Below, piece by piece: positions 7,093-12,890 of a stretch of 12,890 bases of DNA. The notes under the pieces were generated by a model that was not told the origin of the DNA, searched no databases, and saw only the letters and a program-made list of their open reading frames with translations. Each line of letters opens with the position of its first letter. The first letter of the stretch is position 1. This DNA is from Sneathiella sp. (GTDB lineage Bacteria; Pseudomonadota; Alphaproteobacteria; Sneathiellales; Sneathiellaceae). Made by a program: the position numbers and the translations under genes. Location: positions 1 through 12,890 of the forward strand of contig NVRR01000064.1 of assembly GCA_002732675.1 (NCBI GenBank), read 5' to 3'.

Positions 7093-9504
7093 ATGATTGA
7101 TACACCGCAAACACAGATTTTCCCCGTTCTTCCCTTGCGTGATATTGTGGTCTTTCCGCATATGATCGTCCCGCTTTTTGTTGGCCGCGACAAGTCTGTG
7201 CGGGCCCTTGAAGATGTGATGAAGGATGACAAGCAAATCCTGCTGGTCGCCCAGAAGAATGCTGGCCAGGATGACCCGAGCGAGGACGATATTCACCGCG
7301 TCGGCACGATTGCCTCCGTTCTGCAATTGCTGAAATTGCCGGACGGTACAGTGAAGGTGCTTGTTGAAGGTGGCGACCGGGCAAGAATTGATCATTTTGT
7401 CGAAAATGATGACTTTTTTCAGGCACAGGCCGAAATTCTCGAAGAGAAGGAAGTCGATACGCCGGAGTTGGAAGCCTTGGCGCGCTCGGTGATTTCGCAG
7501 TTCGAGCAATATGTGAAACTAAACCGGAAAATTCCGCCGGAAGTTCTGGTGTCGTTAAACCAAATTGATGAGCCGTCTAAGCTTGCTGATACAATGGCGT
7601 CGCATATGGCGCTCAAGATTTCGGAAAAGCAGGAGCTGCTTGAAATCGAAACGGCATCGGATCGGCTGGAGCGTGTCTATGCGCTGATGGAAGATGAAAT
7701 CGGCGTGCTGCAGGTCGAGAAGAAAATTCGAAGCCGCGTCAAACGCCAGATGGAGAAAACTCAGCGCGAATATTATCTGAATGAGCAGATGAAGGCCATT
7801 CAGAAAGAGCTGGGTGAGGGCGAAGATGGGCGCGATGAGGTGAGCGAGCTTGAGGAGAAAATCTCCAAGACCAAGCTGACCAAAGAAGCGCTTGAAAAAT
7901 GTAATCAGGAAATGAAGAAACTTCGGAGCATGAGCCCCATGTCTGCCGAGGCGACGGTTGTCCGCAACTATCTTGACTGGATTTTAAGTCTGCCGTGGGG
8001 TAAGCGCACCCGTATCAAAAAAGACTTGAAGCATGCCGAGAAGATCCTCAATGATGATCATTACGGTCTTGAAAAGGTCAAGGAACGCATTCTCGAATAT
8101 CTTGCCGTTCAGCAACGTATGAAGAAAATTCGCGGATCGATCCTCTGTCTTGTCGGTCCTCCTGGCGTGGGTAAAACCTCTCTCGGGAAATCTGTTGCGC
8201 GGGCGACGAACCGCAATTTCGTACGCGTTGCCTTGGGCGGCGTGCGCGATGAGGCGGAAATTCGCGGCCATCGCCGGACGTATATCGGCTCCATGCCAGG
8301 CAAAGTTATTCAGTCGATGAAGAAAGCGAAGTCGATTAATCCGCTGTTCCTGTTTGACGAAATTGACAAGCTCGGGAATGATTTCCGAGGCGATCCATCC
8401 TCGGCCTTGCTCGAAGTGCTGGATCCGGAGCAGAACACAACTTTTGCCGATCATTATCTGGAAGTCGAATATGATCTTTCCGAAGTGATGTTTATCTGCA
8501 CGGCCAACTCGCTCAATATTCAAGGGCCGCTCCGCGACCGTATGGAAGTCATTCATCTCTCGGGCTATACAGAAGATGAAAAAATTGAGATCGCCAAGCG
8601 CCATCTTGTAGAGAAACAGATGAAGGCCCACGGGCTGAAGGCCAGTGAATGGTCTATCACCGATGATACCATTCGCGATCTGATCCGCTATTATTGCCGT
8701 GAAGCTGGTGTGCGTAATCTGGAACGCGAGCTTGCAAAGCTATGCCGGAAATCGGTGAAAGAAATCATTACCGAAGGCAAGAAGAGCATTGCCATCACGT
8801 CAGAGAATTTGAAAGAGTATGCTGGTGTCCGCCGTCACCGTTATGGCGAGGTCGAAGAAGAAGACCAGATTGGTGTGACGACCGGACTTGCCTGGACCGA
8901 GGTGGGCGGCGAATTGCTGACCATTGAAGCGGTTAAACTTTATGGCAAGGGCCGGATGAAAATCACCGGTAAGCTTGGCGAAGTGATGCAGGAATCTGTG
9001 CAGGCAGCGAAAAGCTTTGTCCAGTCCCGCTGTCTTGAGCTGGGTGTGAAGCCAACAGCTTTCGACAAGCATGATATCCATGTTCATGTGCCGGAAGGGG
9101 CAACCCCAAAAGATGGTCCATCTGCAGGTGTTGCCATGGTGACGTCGATTGTTTCGGTTCTGACCGACAACCCTGTTCGAAAAGATGTCGCCATGACTGG
9201 TGAGGTAACTTTGCGCGGTCGGGTCCTGCCTATCGGTGGGTTGAAAGAAAAATTGCTGGCCGCATTGCGCGGCGGTATCAAGACCGTCCTTATTCCGCAA
9301 GAAAATGAGAAAGACCTCGCGGAAATTCCCGACAATGTTAAGGAAGGCCTCGAGATTATACCGGTTTCAAGTGCTATAGAGGTGTTGGAGCGGGCGCTGA
9401 GCAAACCGCTTGTTCCTCTCAATTGGAGTGAAGAAGAGCTTGCAAATGAGCTTTCTGGGGCCTCTTCTTCGCAAAAAATAGAAGATGGTGTAACAACTCA
9501 TTAA
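7093..9504 (+). CDS. lon: ATP-dependent endopeptidase La (Lon)
   Basis: LonA-type protease of 803 aa, usual length for the family. It degrades misfolded and regulatory proteins in the cytoplasm. The N-terminal substrate-binding domain (PVLPLRDIVVFPHM, 11-24) is followed by a coiled-coil helical region (about 190-290). The AAA+ module has Walker A GPPGVGKT (355-362) and Walker B LFLFDEID (418-425). The C-terminal protease domain has the catalytic Ser677 in PKDGPSAG and Lys720 in GGLKEKLL, 43 residues apart as in E. coli Lon (Ser679/Lys722). AAAAGG (7080-7085) precedes the ATG at 7093 by seven bases. The leader contains a hairpin that may regulate expression; no clear sigma-32 promoter was found between clpX and lon. 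Confidence 0.98.
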   Translation: MIDTPQTQIFPVLPLRDIVVFPHMIVPLFVGRDKSVRALEDVMKDDKQILLVAQKNAGQDDPSEDDIHRVGTIASVLQLLKLPDGTVKVLVEGGDRARIDHFVENDDFFQAQAEILEEKEVDTPELEALARSVISQFEQYVKLNRKIPPEVLVSLNQIDEPSKLADTMASHMALKISEKQELLEIETASDRLERVYALMEDEIGVLQVEKKIRSRVKRQMEKTQREYYLNEQMKAIQKELGEGEDGRDEVSELEEKISKTKLTKEALEKCNQEMKKLRSMSPMSAEATVVRNYLDWILSLPWGKRTRIKKDLKHAEKILNDDHYGLEKVKERILEYLAVQQRMKKIRGSILCLVGPPGVGKTSLGKSVARATNRNFVRVALGGVRDEAEIRGHRRTYIGSMPGKVIQSMKKAKSINPLFLFDEIDKLGNDFRGDPSSALLEVLDPEQNTTFADHYLEVEYDLSEVMFICTANSLNIQGPLRDRMEVIHLSGYTEDEKIEIAKRHLVEKQMKAHGLKASEWSITDDTIRDLIRYYCREAGVRNLERELAKLCRKSVKEIITEGKKSIAITSENLKEYAGVRRHRYGEVEEEDQIGVTTGLAWTEVGGELLTIEAVKLYGKGRMKITGKLGEVMQESVQAAKSFVQSRCLELGVKPTAFDKHDIHVHVPEGATPKDGPSAGVAMVTSIVSVLTDNPVRKDVAMTGEVTLRGRVLPIGGLKEKLLAALRGGIKTVLIPQENEKDLAEIPDNVKEGLEIIPVSSAIEVLERALSKPLVPLNWSEEELANELSGASSSQKIEDGVTTH

Positions 9505-9524
9505 AATTTAGGGAAATATGGCTG

Positions 9525-9557
9525 TATCCCGCAGAAAAGTTGGGGATATCTTTACTT
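9525..9557 (+). terminator. Possible terminator after lon
   Basis: TATCCC (9525-9530) can pair with GGGATA (9543-9548) across a 12-base loop, with a T-rich stretch TCTTTACTTTT following. The short stem and long loop make this a weak candidate, but the position, about 20 bases after the lon stop, is right. Confidence 0.33.
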
Positions 9558-9613
9558 TTCCCTTTGACCCGCGGCGGTTCACATTCTAGTATTCGGGCGT
9601 CTTAAAGAAATCT

Positions 9614-9640
9614 TTGACAAGATATATGCAAGTCTAAATT
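9614..9640 (+). promoter_or_regulatory. Candidate hupB promoter
   Basis: A perfect -35 hexamer TTGACA (9614-9619) precedes TAAATT (9635-9640). The 15-base spacer is shorter than the ideal 17, so the exact -10 is uncertain. A start about seven bases downstream would leave only a very short leader before the ribosome site. Confidence 0.38.
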
Positions 9641-9641
9641 G

Positions 9642-9657
9642 AAGGGGGCTTATAGTG
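9642..9657 (+). promoter_or_regulatory. Ribosome-binding site fixing the GTG start of hupB
   Basis: AAGGGGG (9642-9648) lies six bases before GTG (9655-9657). The GTG gives MNKNDLVAAVADISG, the standard HU N-terminus, and no ATG fits, so translation starts at GTG. Confidence 0.75.
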
Positions 9658-9930
9658 AATAAGAACGATCTCGTTGCCGCAGTTGCTGATATTTCAGGTC
9701 TGGGGAAAGCAGAAGCTGGTAAAAGTGTTGATGCCGTTTTGGAAGCCGTATCCAAGGCATTAAGTGGTGGTGATGAAGTTCGCCTGGTTGGTTTCGGAAC
9801 CTTTAGCGTTGCGGATCGCAAAGCCTCCGAAGGCCGTAACCCGCGGACAGGTGAAAAGATCCAGATCCCAGCGTCCAAGCAGCCGAAATTCAAAGCTGGT
9901 AAAGCACTGAAAGACTCCGTAAATCGCTAA
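9655..9930 (+). CDS. hupB: HU-family DNA-binding protein
   Basis: Nucleoid protein of 91 aa that bends and compacts DNA as a dimer. The N-terminal helices (1-40) lead to GFGTF (46-50) and the DNA-gripping arm RNPRTGEKIQIPA (61-73), with the intercalating Pro63. The C-terminus KFKAGKALKDSVN is typical. HU is favoured over IHF because of the short length, the arm sequence and the position directly after lon, where proteobacterial hupB is usually found. There is no Lys/Ala-rich C-terminal extension, unlike the trigger factor upstream. It begins with GTG, 150 bases after lon, probably from its own promoter, and ends in a strong terminator. Confidence 0.97.
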   Translation: MNKNDLVAAVADISGLGKAEAGKSVDAVLEAVSKALSGGDEVRLVGFGTFSVADRKASEGRNPRTGEKIQIPASKQPKFKAGKALKDSVNR

Positions 9931-9956
9931 AAACAAACGTTTTTAGAGTTATGCGT

Positions 9957-9993
9957 AAGCCAGATTCATTTTTTTGAATCTGGCTTCGTTTTT
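9957..9993 (+). terminator. Strong rho-independent terminator after hupB
   Basis: A perfect 12-bp stem, AAGCCAGATTCA (9957-9968) with TGAATCTGGCTT (9975-9986), encloses a T6 loop and is followed by CGTTTTTATC. It lies 27 bases after the hupB stop and separates the lon-hupB region from the tRNA genes. Confidence 0.92.
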
Positions 9994-9996
9994 ATC

Positions 9997-10025
9997 TTTC
10001 ATTTGCCGGTGTAGGTTGATATACA
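9997..10025 (+). promoter_or_regulatory. Candidate promoter of tRNA-Val
   Basis: TATACA (10020-10025) has an extended TGA just before it (TGN-TATACA) and a weak -35, TTTCAT (9997-10002), at a 17-base spacing. The predicted start is about ten bases before the tRNA, a fitting 5' leader. Confidence 0.5.
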
Positions 10026-10041
10026 CGGGCTCGATAAGTGC

Positions 10042-10118
10042 GGGTGATTAGCTCAGTTGGTTAGAGCATCTCGTTTACACCGAGAGGGTCGGGAGTTCGA
10101 ATCTCTCATCACCCACCA
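10042..10118 (+). tRNA. tRNA-Val (anticodon UAC)
   Basis: A complete 77-nt cloverleaf with encoded CCA (10116-10118). Acceptor GGGTGAT (10042-10048) pairs with ATCACCC (10108-10114). The D-arm GCTC...GAGC is intact. The anticodon stem TCTCG/CGAGA encloses TTTACAC with TAC at 10076-10078, reading GUA and other GUN valine codons by wobble. The T-arm GGGAG/CTCTC surrounds TTCGAAT. It follows the hupB terminator, so it is transcribed separately. Confidence 0.98.
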
Positions 10119-10494
10119 TTTAATCTCCGAGCGACACTGGTCGCTAATCCCGACATTCATAAATTTACTATCTGGTCGTAATCGTAGCCTAACGGCGTCT
10201 CCAGGTGACGGGTCTTTGGCAATGTCTACGAATCTATAGGTAGTCTTGGCCTGCGTGGGTATCATCGAGGCCGTATACTCATCAACAGTATTCATTCTGC
10301 GCGACATATTTTCGTTTCCGCAGCGGCACATAATCATTTCCGCGACGTACGAGAGATATATCGTAACGGACTTTTTTCGGCGAGGCCCGCCGTGCTTATC
10401 TACATCTTGATTCCCTGATGTAATTTTTATTGTCGAATTCTGTTTATGTCGCTTGACAGGGGCAGTGAGGTCCAATAGAAAACGGCCTCACAGT
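10119..10494. other. Gene-poor spacer between tRNA-Val and tRNA-Asp
   Basis: 376 bases with no convincing gene. A frame on the minus strand stays open for 140 codons (10475 down to 10053), but its last 20 or so residues are read antisense through tRNA-Val and it has no recognisable domain or good start. The final part holds the tRNA-Asp promoter. No repeat, integrase remnant or terminator was recognised. Confidence 0.6.
10453..10481 (+). promoter_or_regulatory. Sigma-70-type promoter of tRNA-Asp
   Basis: A perfect TTGACA (10453-10458) and TAGAAA (10476-10481, four of six matches) are spaced exactly 17 bases. The predicted start near 10488 is a few bases before the mature tRNA end. Confidence 0.65.
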
Positions 10495-10571
<77 letters not shown>

Positions 10572-10681
10572 TTTCCCACAAAAAATTCCCGTTAAATCAA
10601 TAGCTTTCCGGGCGTCCCGTGTTGTGCGGAGTGCTTTGTTTTGCCCGAAATGTCACTTAGAGGAAATAAGGCGGAATTTTG

Positions 10682-10734
10682 TTGCTAAATAGGTTTTCTT
10701 CCTTATAACCCAGCCCTATAATGCGCGTTATAAG
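10682..10734 (+). promoter_or_regulatory. Putative nuo promoter region with flanking inverted repeat
   Basis: A perfect TATAAT (10717-10722) lies between inverted arms CTTATAAC (10702-10709) and GTTATAAG (10727-10734), 17 bases apart. The -35 for TATAAT is poor (TTTTCT at 10694-10699). A second combination is TTGCTA (10682-10687), a 16-base spacer and TATAAC (10704-10709). The arms could be operator half-sites over the promoter. Regulation by any specific factor is not shown. Confidence 0.5.
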
Positions 10735-10800
10735 ACGTAGGAGGGAATGCCGCATACCAGATCTCGAGTCCTTGAGATAGATGTGGCAATGAGTGGTGAC

Positions 10801-11166
10801 ATGGAAGCCTTACTAATAGAATATTTGCCTATTTTGATTTTCCTTGGGCTTGCTGTTGGCTTGTCGTCGGTTATTGTGATCGCCTCTATCGTTATTACGG
10901 CCCAGCACCCCGATGCTGAAAAACTTTCACCCTATGAATGCGGCTTTGAACCATTTGACGATGCGCGCAACCAGTTTGATGTTCGGTTTTATCTCGTTGC
11001 TATTCTTTTCATTATCTTTGATCTTGAAGTCGCGTTCCTGTTTCCCTGGTCCATCTCTTTGGGAAGCATCGGGCTTTATGGCTTCTGGTCGATGATGGTA
11101 TTCCTCGGCATTCTGACCATCGGCTTTATCTATGAATGGAAGAAGGGGGCTTTGGAATGGGAGTAA
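10801..11166 (+). CDS. nuoA: NADH-quinone oxidoreductase subunit A
   Basis: Small membrane subunit of complex I, 121 aa from this start, the usual length. Three transmembrane helices are visible (about 8-33, 63-82 and 91-111). The conserved loop [20 protein letters not shown] (45-64) includes Cys47, and [11 protein letters not shown] (73-83) carries the acidic residues in TM2. The C-terminus KKGALEW is typical. The start is uncertain. The frame is open from an ATG at 10747, preceded by AGGAGGG (10739-10745) only one to two bases away, and another ATG is at 10789. Family similarity begins at MEALL, so 10801 is preferred, although its own ribosome site (GAGTGGTG) is weak. It is the first gene of the nuo operon and overlaps nuoB by ten bases. 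Confidence 0.95.
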   Translation: MEALLIEYLPILIFLGLAVGLSSVIVIASIVITAQHPDAEKLSPYECGFEPFDDARNQFDVRFYLVAILFIIFDLEVAFLFPWSISLGSIGLYGFWSMMVFLGILTIGFIYEWKKGALEWE

Positions 11167-11702
11167 ATCCTGACGTGACCGGCGGTACAGCCCTTGTAGC
11201 TCGTGATCAAGACGACTTCTTTCTGGGTATTGGAGAGCAGCTGGACGACAAGGGCTTCGTCGTTACCCAGGTCGATAAACTGGTCAACTGGGCCCGGGCG
11301 GGCTCTCTCTGGCCGATGACATTCGGCTTGGCCTGTTGTGCCGTTGAGATGATGCATGCCTGGCAGCCGCGCTATGATATGGAACGCATGGGCATTGTCC
11401 CGCGCGGGTCGCCCCGTCAGTCTGACGTGATGATTGTGGCGGGTACGCTGACCAACAAAATGGCGCCGGCCCTTCGTAAGGTCTATGACCAGATGGCAGA
11501 GCCGCGCTATGTTATCTCCATGGGCTCCTGCGCCAATGGCGGTGGTTATTATCATTATTCTTATTCTGTCGTCCGTGGCTGTGATCGTATCGTACCTGTC
11601 GATATTTATGTCCCCGGATGTCCGCCAACAGCTGAGGCACTCATTTACGGTGTCTTTCAGCTACAAAAGAAAATTCACCGCACAGGAACCTTTTTGCGCT
11701 AG
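11157..11702 (+). CDS. nuoB: NADH-quinone oxidoreductase subunit B
   Basis: Peripheral-arm subunit of complex I (181 aa) that holds the terminal 4Fe-4S cluster N2, the donor to quinone. The ligands are visible: adjacent Cys60 and Cys61 in [10 protein letters not shown], Cys125 in SMGSCANGG and Cys155 in [11 protein letters not shown]. The start at 11157 is supported by AAGGGGG (11143-11149) seven bases upstream; the frame is open to an ATG at 11136, but that would lie further inside nuoA without a ribosome site. The overlap with the nuoA stop (ATGGGAGTAA) suggests translational coupling. The length and the N-terminal stretch before the first ligands fit alphaproteobacterial NuoB. Confidence 0.97.
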   Translation: MGVNPDVTGGTALVARDQDDFFLGIGEQLDDKGFVVTQVDKLVNWARAGSLWPMTFGLACCAVEMMHAWQPRYDMERMGIVPRGSPRQSDVMIVAGTLTNKMAPALRKVYDQMAEPRYVISMGSCANGGGYYHYSYSVVRGCDRIVPVDIYVPGCPPTAEALIYGVFQLQKKIHRTGTFLR

Positions 11703-11722
11703 GGGAGAGGGTAGTCAGTAAT

Positions 11723-12331
11723 ATGGATGAAGCGCTTAAAGAAGTTGGCGATCATATCGCCGCAGAACTTTCCACGGCCGTGCTGTCAACAGAAGTGAGC
11801 TTTGGTGGACTGATCGTTGAGGTGAGGGCGGAAACCGTGGATAAGGTTCTGGCGTTCCTTCGCAATGATTCCAGTTGCAAGTTTCAGATTCTGATCGATG
11901 TGTGTGGCGTGGATTATCCCAGCCGCGCCAAACGATTCGACGTGGTCTATAATCTCCTCAGCCTGAAACATAACCAGCGGGTTATCGTAAAAGCGCAGAC
12001 AGATGCGAAGACACCTGTTCCGTCCGTCGTCTCAGTGTTCCCGACCGCCAACTGGTTTGAACGGGAAGCCTGGGACATGTACGGCATCATGTTTGCGGGC
12101 CATCCGGATTTGCGCCGAATGCTGACAGACTATGGCTTTGAAGGCCATCCGCTGCGCAAAGACTTCCCGCTCACCGGCTATGTAGAGCTGCGCTATAGCG
12201 AAGATGAAAAGCGCGTTAAATATGAGCCGGTAAAACTGGCTCAGGAATTTCGAAAATTTGACTTTGAAAGCCCGTGGGAGGGAACAGACTATGTCCTGCC
12301 CGGCGATGAAAAAGCAGAGGGGCAAGGCTGA
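11723..12331 (+). CDS. nuoC: NADH-quinone oxidoreductase subunit C (30 kDa)
   Basis: Peripheral-arm subunit of 202 aa that braces NuoB and NuoD. The complex I 30-kDa signature is present: [13 protein letters not shown] (112-124), then [28 protein letters not shown] (126-153). The C-terminal [25 protein letters not shown] helps dock to NuoD in homologues. It is separate from nuoD, not fused as in E. coli, which fits an alphaproteobacterium. A purine-rich AGGGGAGAGGG (11701-11711) precedes it by about 11 bases. The stop overlaps the nuoD start as TGATG. Confidence 0.97.
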   Translation: MDEALKEVGDHIAAELSTAVLSTEVSFGGLIVEVRAETVDKVLAFLRNDSSCKFQILIDVCGVDYPSRAKRFDVVYNLLSLKHNQRVIVKAQTDAKTPVPSVVSVFPTANWFEREAWDMYGIMFAGHPDLRRMLTDYGFEGHPLRKDFPLTGYVELRYSEDEKRVKYEPVKLAQEFRKFDFESPWEGTDYVLPGDEKAEGQG

Positions 12332-12890
12332 TGGCTGAAGTCCAGATCAAGAATTATACTCTCAACTTCGGCCCGCAGCATCCAGCAGCCCATGGTGTGC
12401 TGCGCATGGTGATGGAGCTCGACGGCGAAATCGTCGAGCGGATCGATCCGCATATCGGCCTCCTGCATCGCGGCACGGAGAAACTGATCGAGCATAAGAC
12501 GTATCTGCAGGCTATCCCGTATTTTGACCGCCTGGATTATGTGGCGGCCATGAGCCAGGAGCATGCCTTTGTGCTGGCGGCGGAAAAGCTGCTGGGCTGC
12601 GAAGTGCCGCTCCGGGCGCAATATATCCGCGTGCTGTTCTGCGAAATTTCCCGCGTTCTCAATCACATCATGAATATCGGTGCGCAGGCTATGGATGTGG
12701 GCGCGACGACCCCCATGCTCTGGGCGTTTGTTGAGCGTGAAACCCTGATGGAGTTTTACGAACGCGCCAGTGGCGCCCGTATGCATGCGGCCTATTTCCG
12801 TATCGGCGGTGTCCATCAGGATATTCCCGAAGCGCTTGAAAATGATATCCGTAACTCTGCAGCACGCACTATACAGGAGATTAGTCCAGA
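12331..12890 (+). CDS. nuoD: NADH-quinone oxidoreductase subunit D (49 kDa), 3'-truncated
   Basis: N-terminal 186 codons of the 49-kDa subunit, which forms the quinone pocket with NuoB; the family is about 390-400 aa, so the rest lies beyond the window. [14 protein letters not shown] (12-25), [33 protein letters not shown] and [12 protein letters not shown] are all expected. The ATG at 12331 overlaps the nuoC stop by one base, and AGAGGGG in the end of nuoC is the likely ribosome site, so translation is coupled. The last dozen codons (after DIR, about 12853 onward) do not resemble the usual F-C-D-containing segment. Confidence 0.96.
   Translation, partial: MAEVQIKNYTLNFGPQHPAAHGVLRMVMELDGEIVERIDPHIGLLHRGTEKLIEHKTYLQAIPYFDRLDYVAAMSQEHAFVLAAEKLLGCEVPLRAQYIRVLFCEISRVLNHIMNIGAQAMDVGATTPMLWAFVERETLMEFYERASGARMHAAYFRIGGVHQDIPEALENDIRNSAARTIQEISP

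Noticed and set aside
7984..8631. 215-codon open frame on the minus strand over lon
   Set aside because: It is antisense to the Lon AAA+ module and results from codon bias.
11136..11156. Upstream ATG for nuoB at 11136
   Set aside because: It lies deeper inside nuoA without a ribosome site, whereas 11157 has AAGGGGG at a good distance and fits family length.

Overview
The window reads as a chromosomal housekeeping region of an alphaproteobacterium, most likely a marine-type Rhodospirillales/Sneathiellales-like lineage (inference). The grounds are the order tig-clpP-clpX-lon-hupB, the following tRNA genes, a nuo operon beginning nuoA-nuoB-nuoC-nuoD with nuoC and nuoD unfused, and tRNA genes that encode their own CCA ends. 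All protein genes lie on the + strand. No mobile element, CRISPR array, phage gene or toxin-antitoxin pair is visible.

Layout. 1-1081: 3' part of an amidase-signature hydrolase, cut by the window start. 1107-2597: bifunctional NAD(P)HX epimerase/dehydratase (NnrE-NnrD fusion). 2686-2922: small protein of unknown function. 3175-3259: tRNA-Leu(UAG). 3352-9504: protein quality-control block of trigger factor, ClpP, ClpX and Lon. 9655-9930: HU-type nucleoid protein with a strong terminator behind it. 10042-10118 and 10495-10571: tRNA-Val(UAC) and tRNA-Asp(GUC), separated by 376 bases with no convincing gene. 10801-12890: start of the complex I operon, nuoA-nuoB-nuoC and a partial nuoD, with overlapping or closely packed genes.

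How the genes work together. Trigger factor meets nascent chains at the ribosome. ClpX unfolds substrates and feeds them to ClpP, and Lon is the second major ATP-dependent protease. HU commonly follows lon in proteobacteria. The nuo genes encode the membrane subunit (NuoA) and the connecting/peripheral subunits (NuoB, C, D) of NADH:quinone oxidoreductase. The nnr gene repairs hydrated NAD(P)H, but its closeness to the other genes need not be functional.

I see no convincing undescribed system. The points most worth a second look are a 5-residue-periodic Lys/Ala tail on trigger factor, a structured leader before lon, an inverted repeat flanking a TATAAT box before nuoA, a small conserved-looking unknown protein, and a departure from the expected NuoD sequence at the very end of the window.
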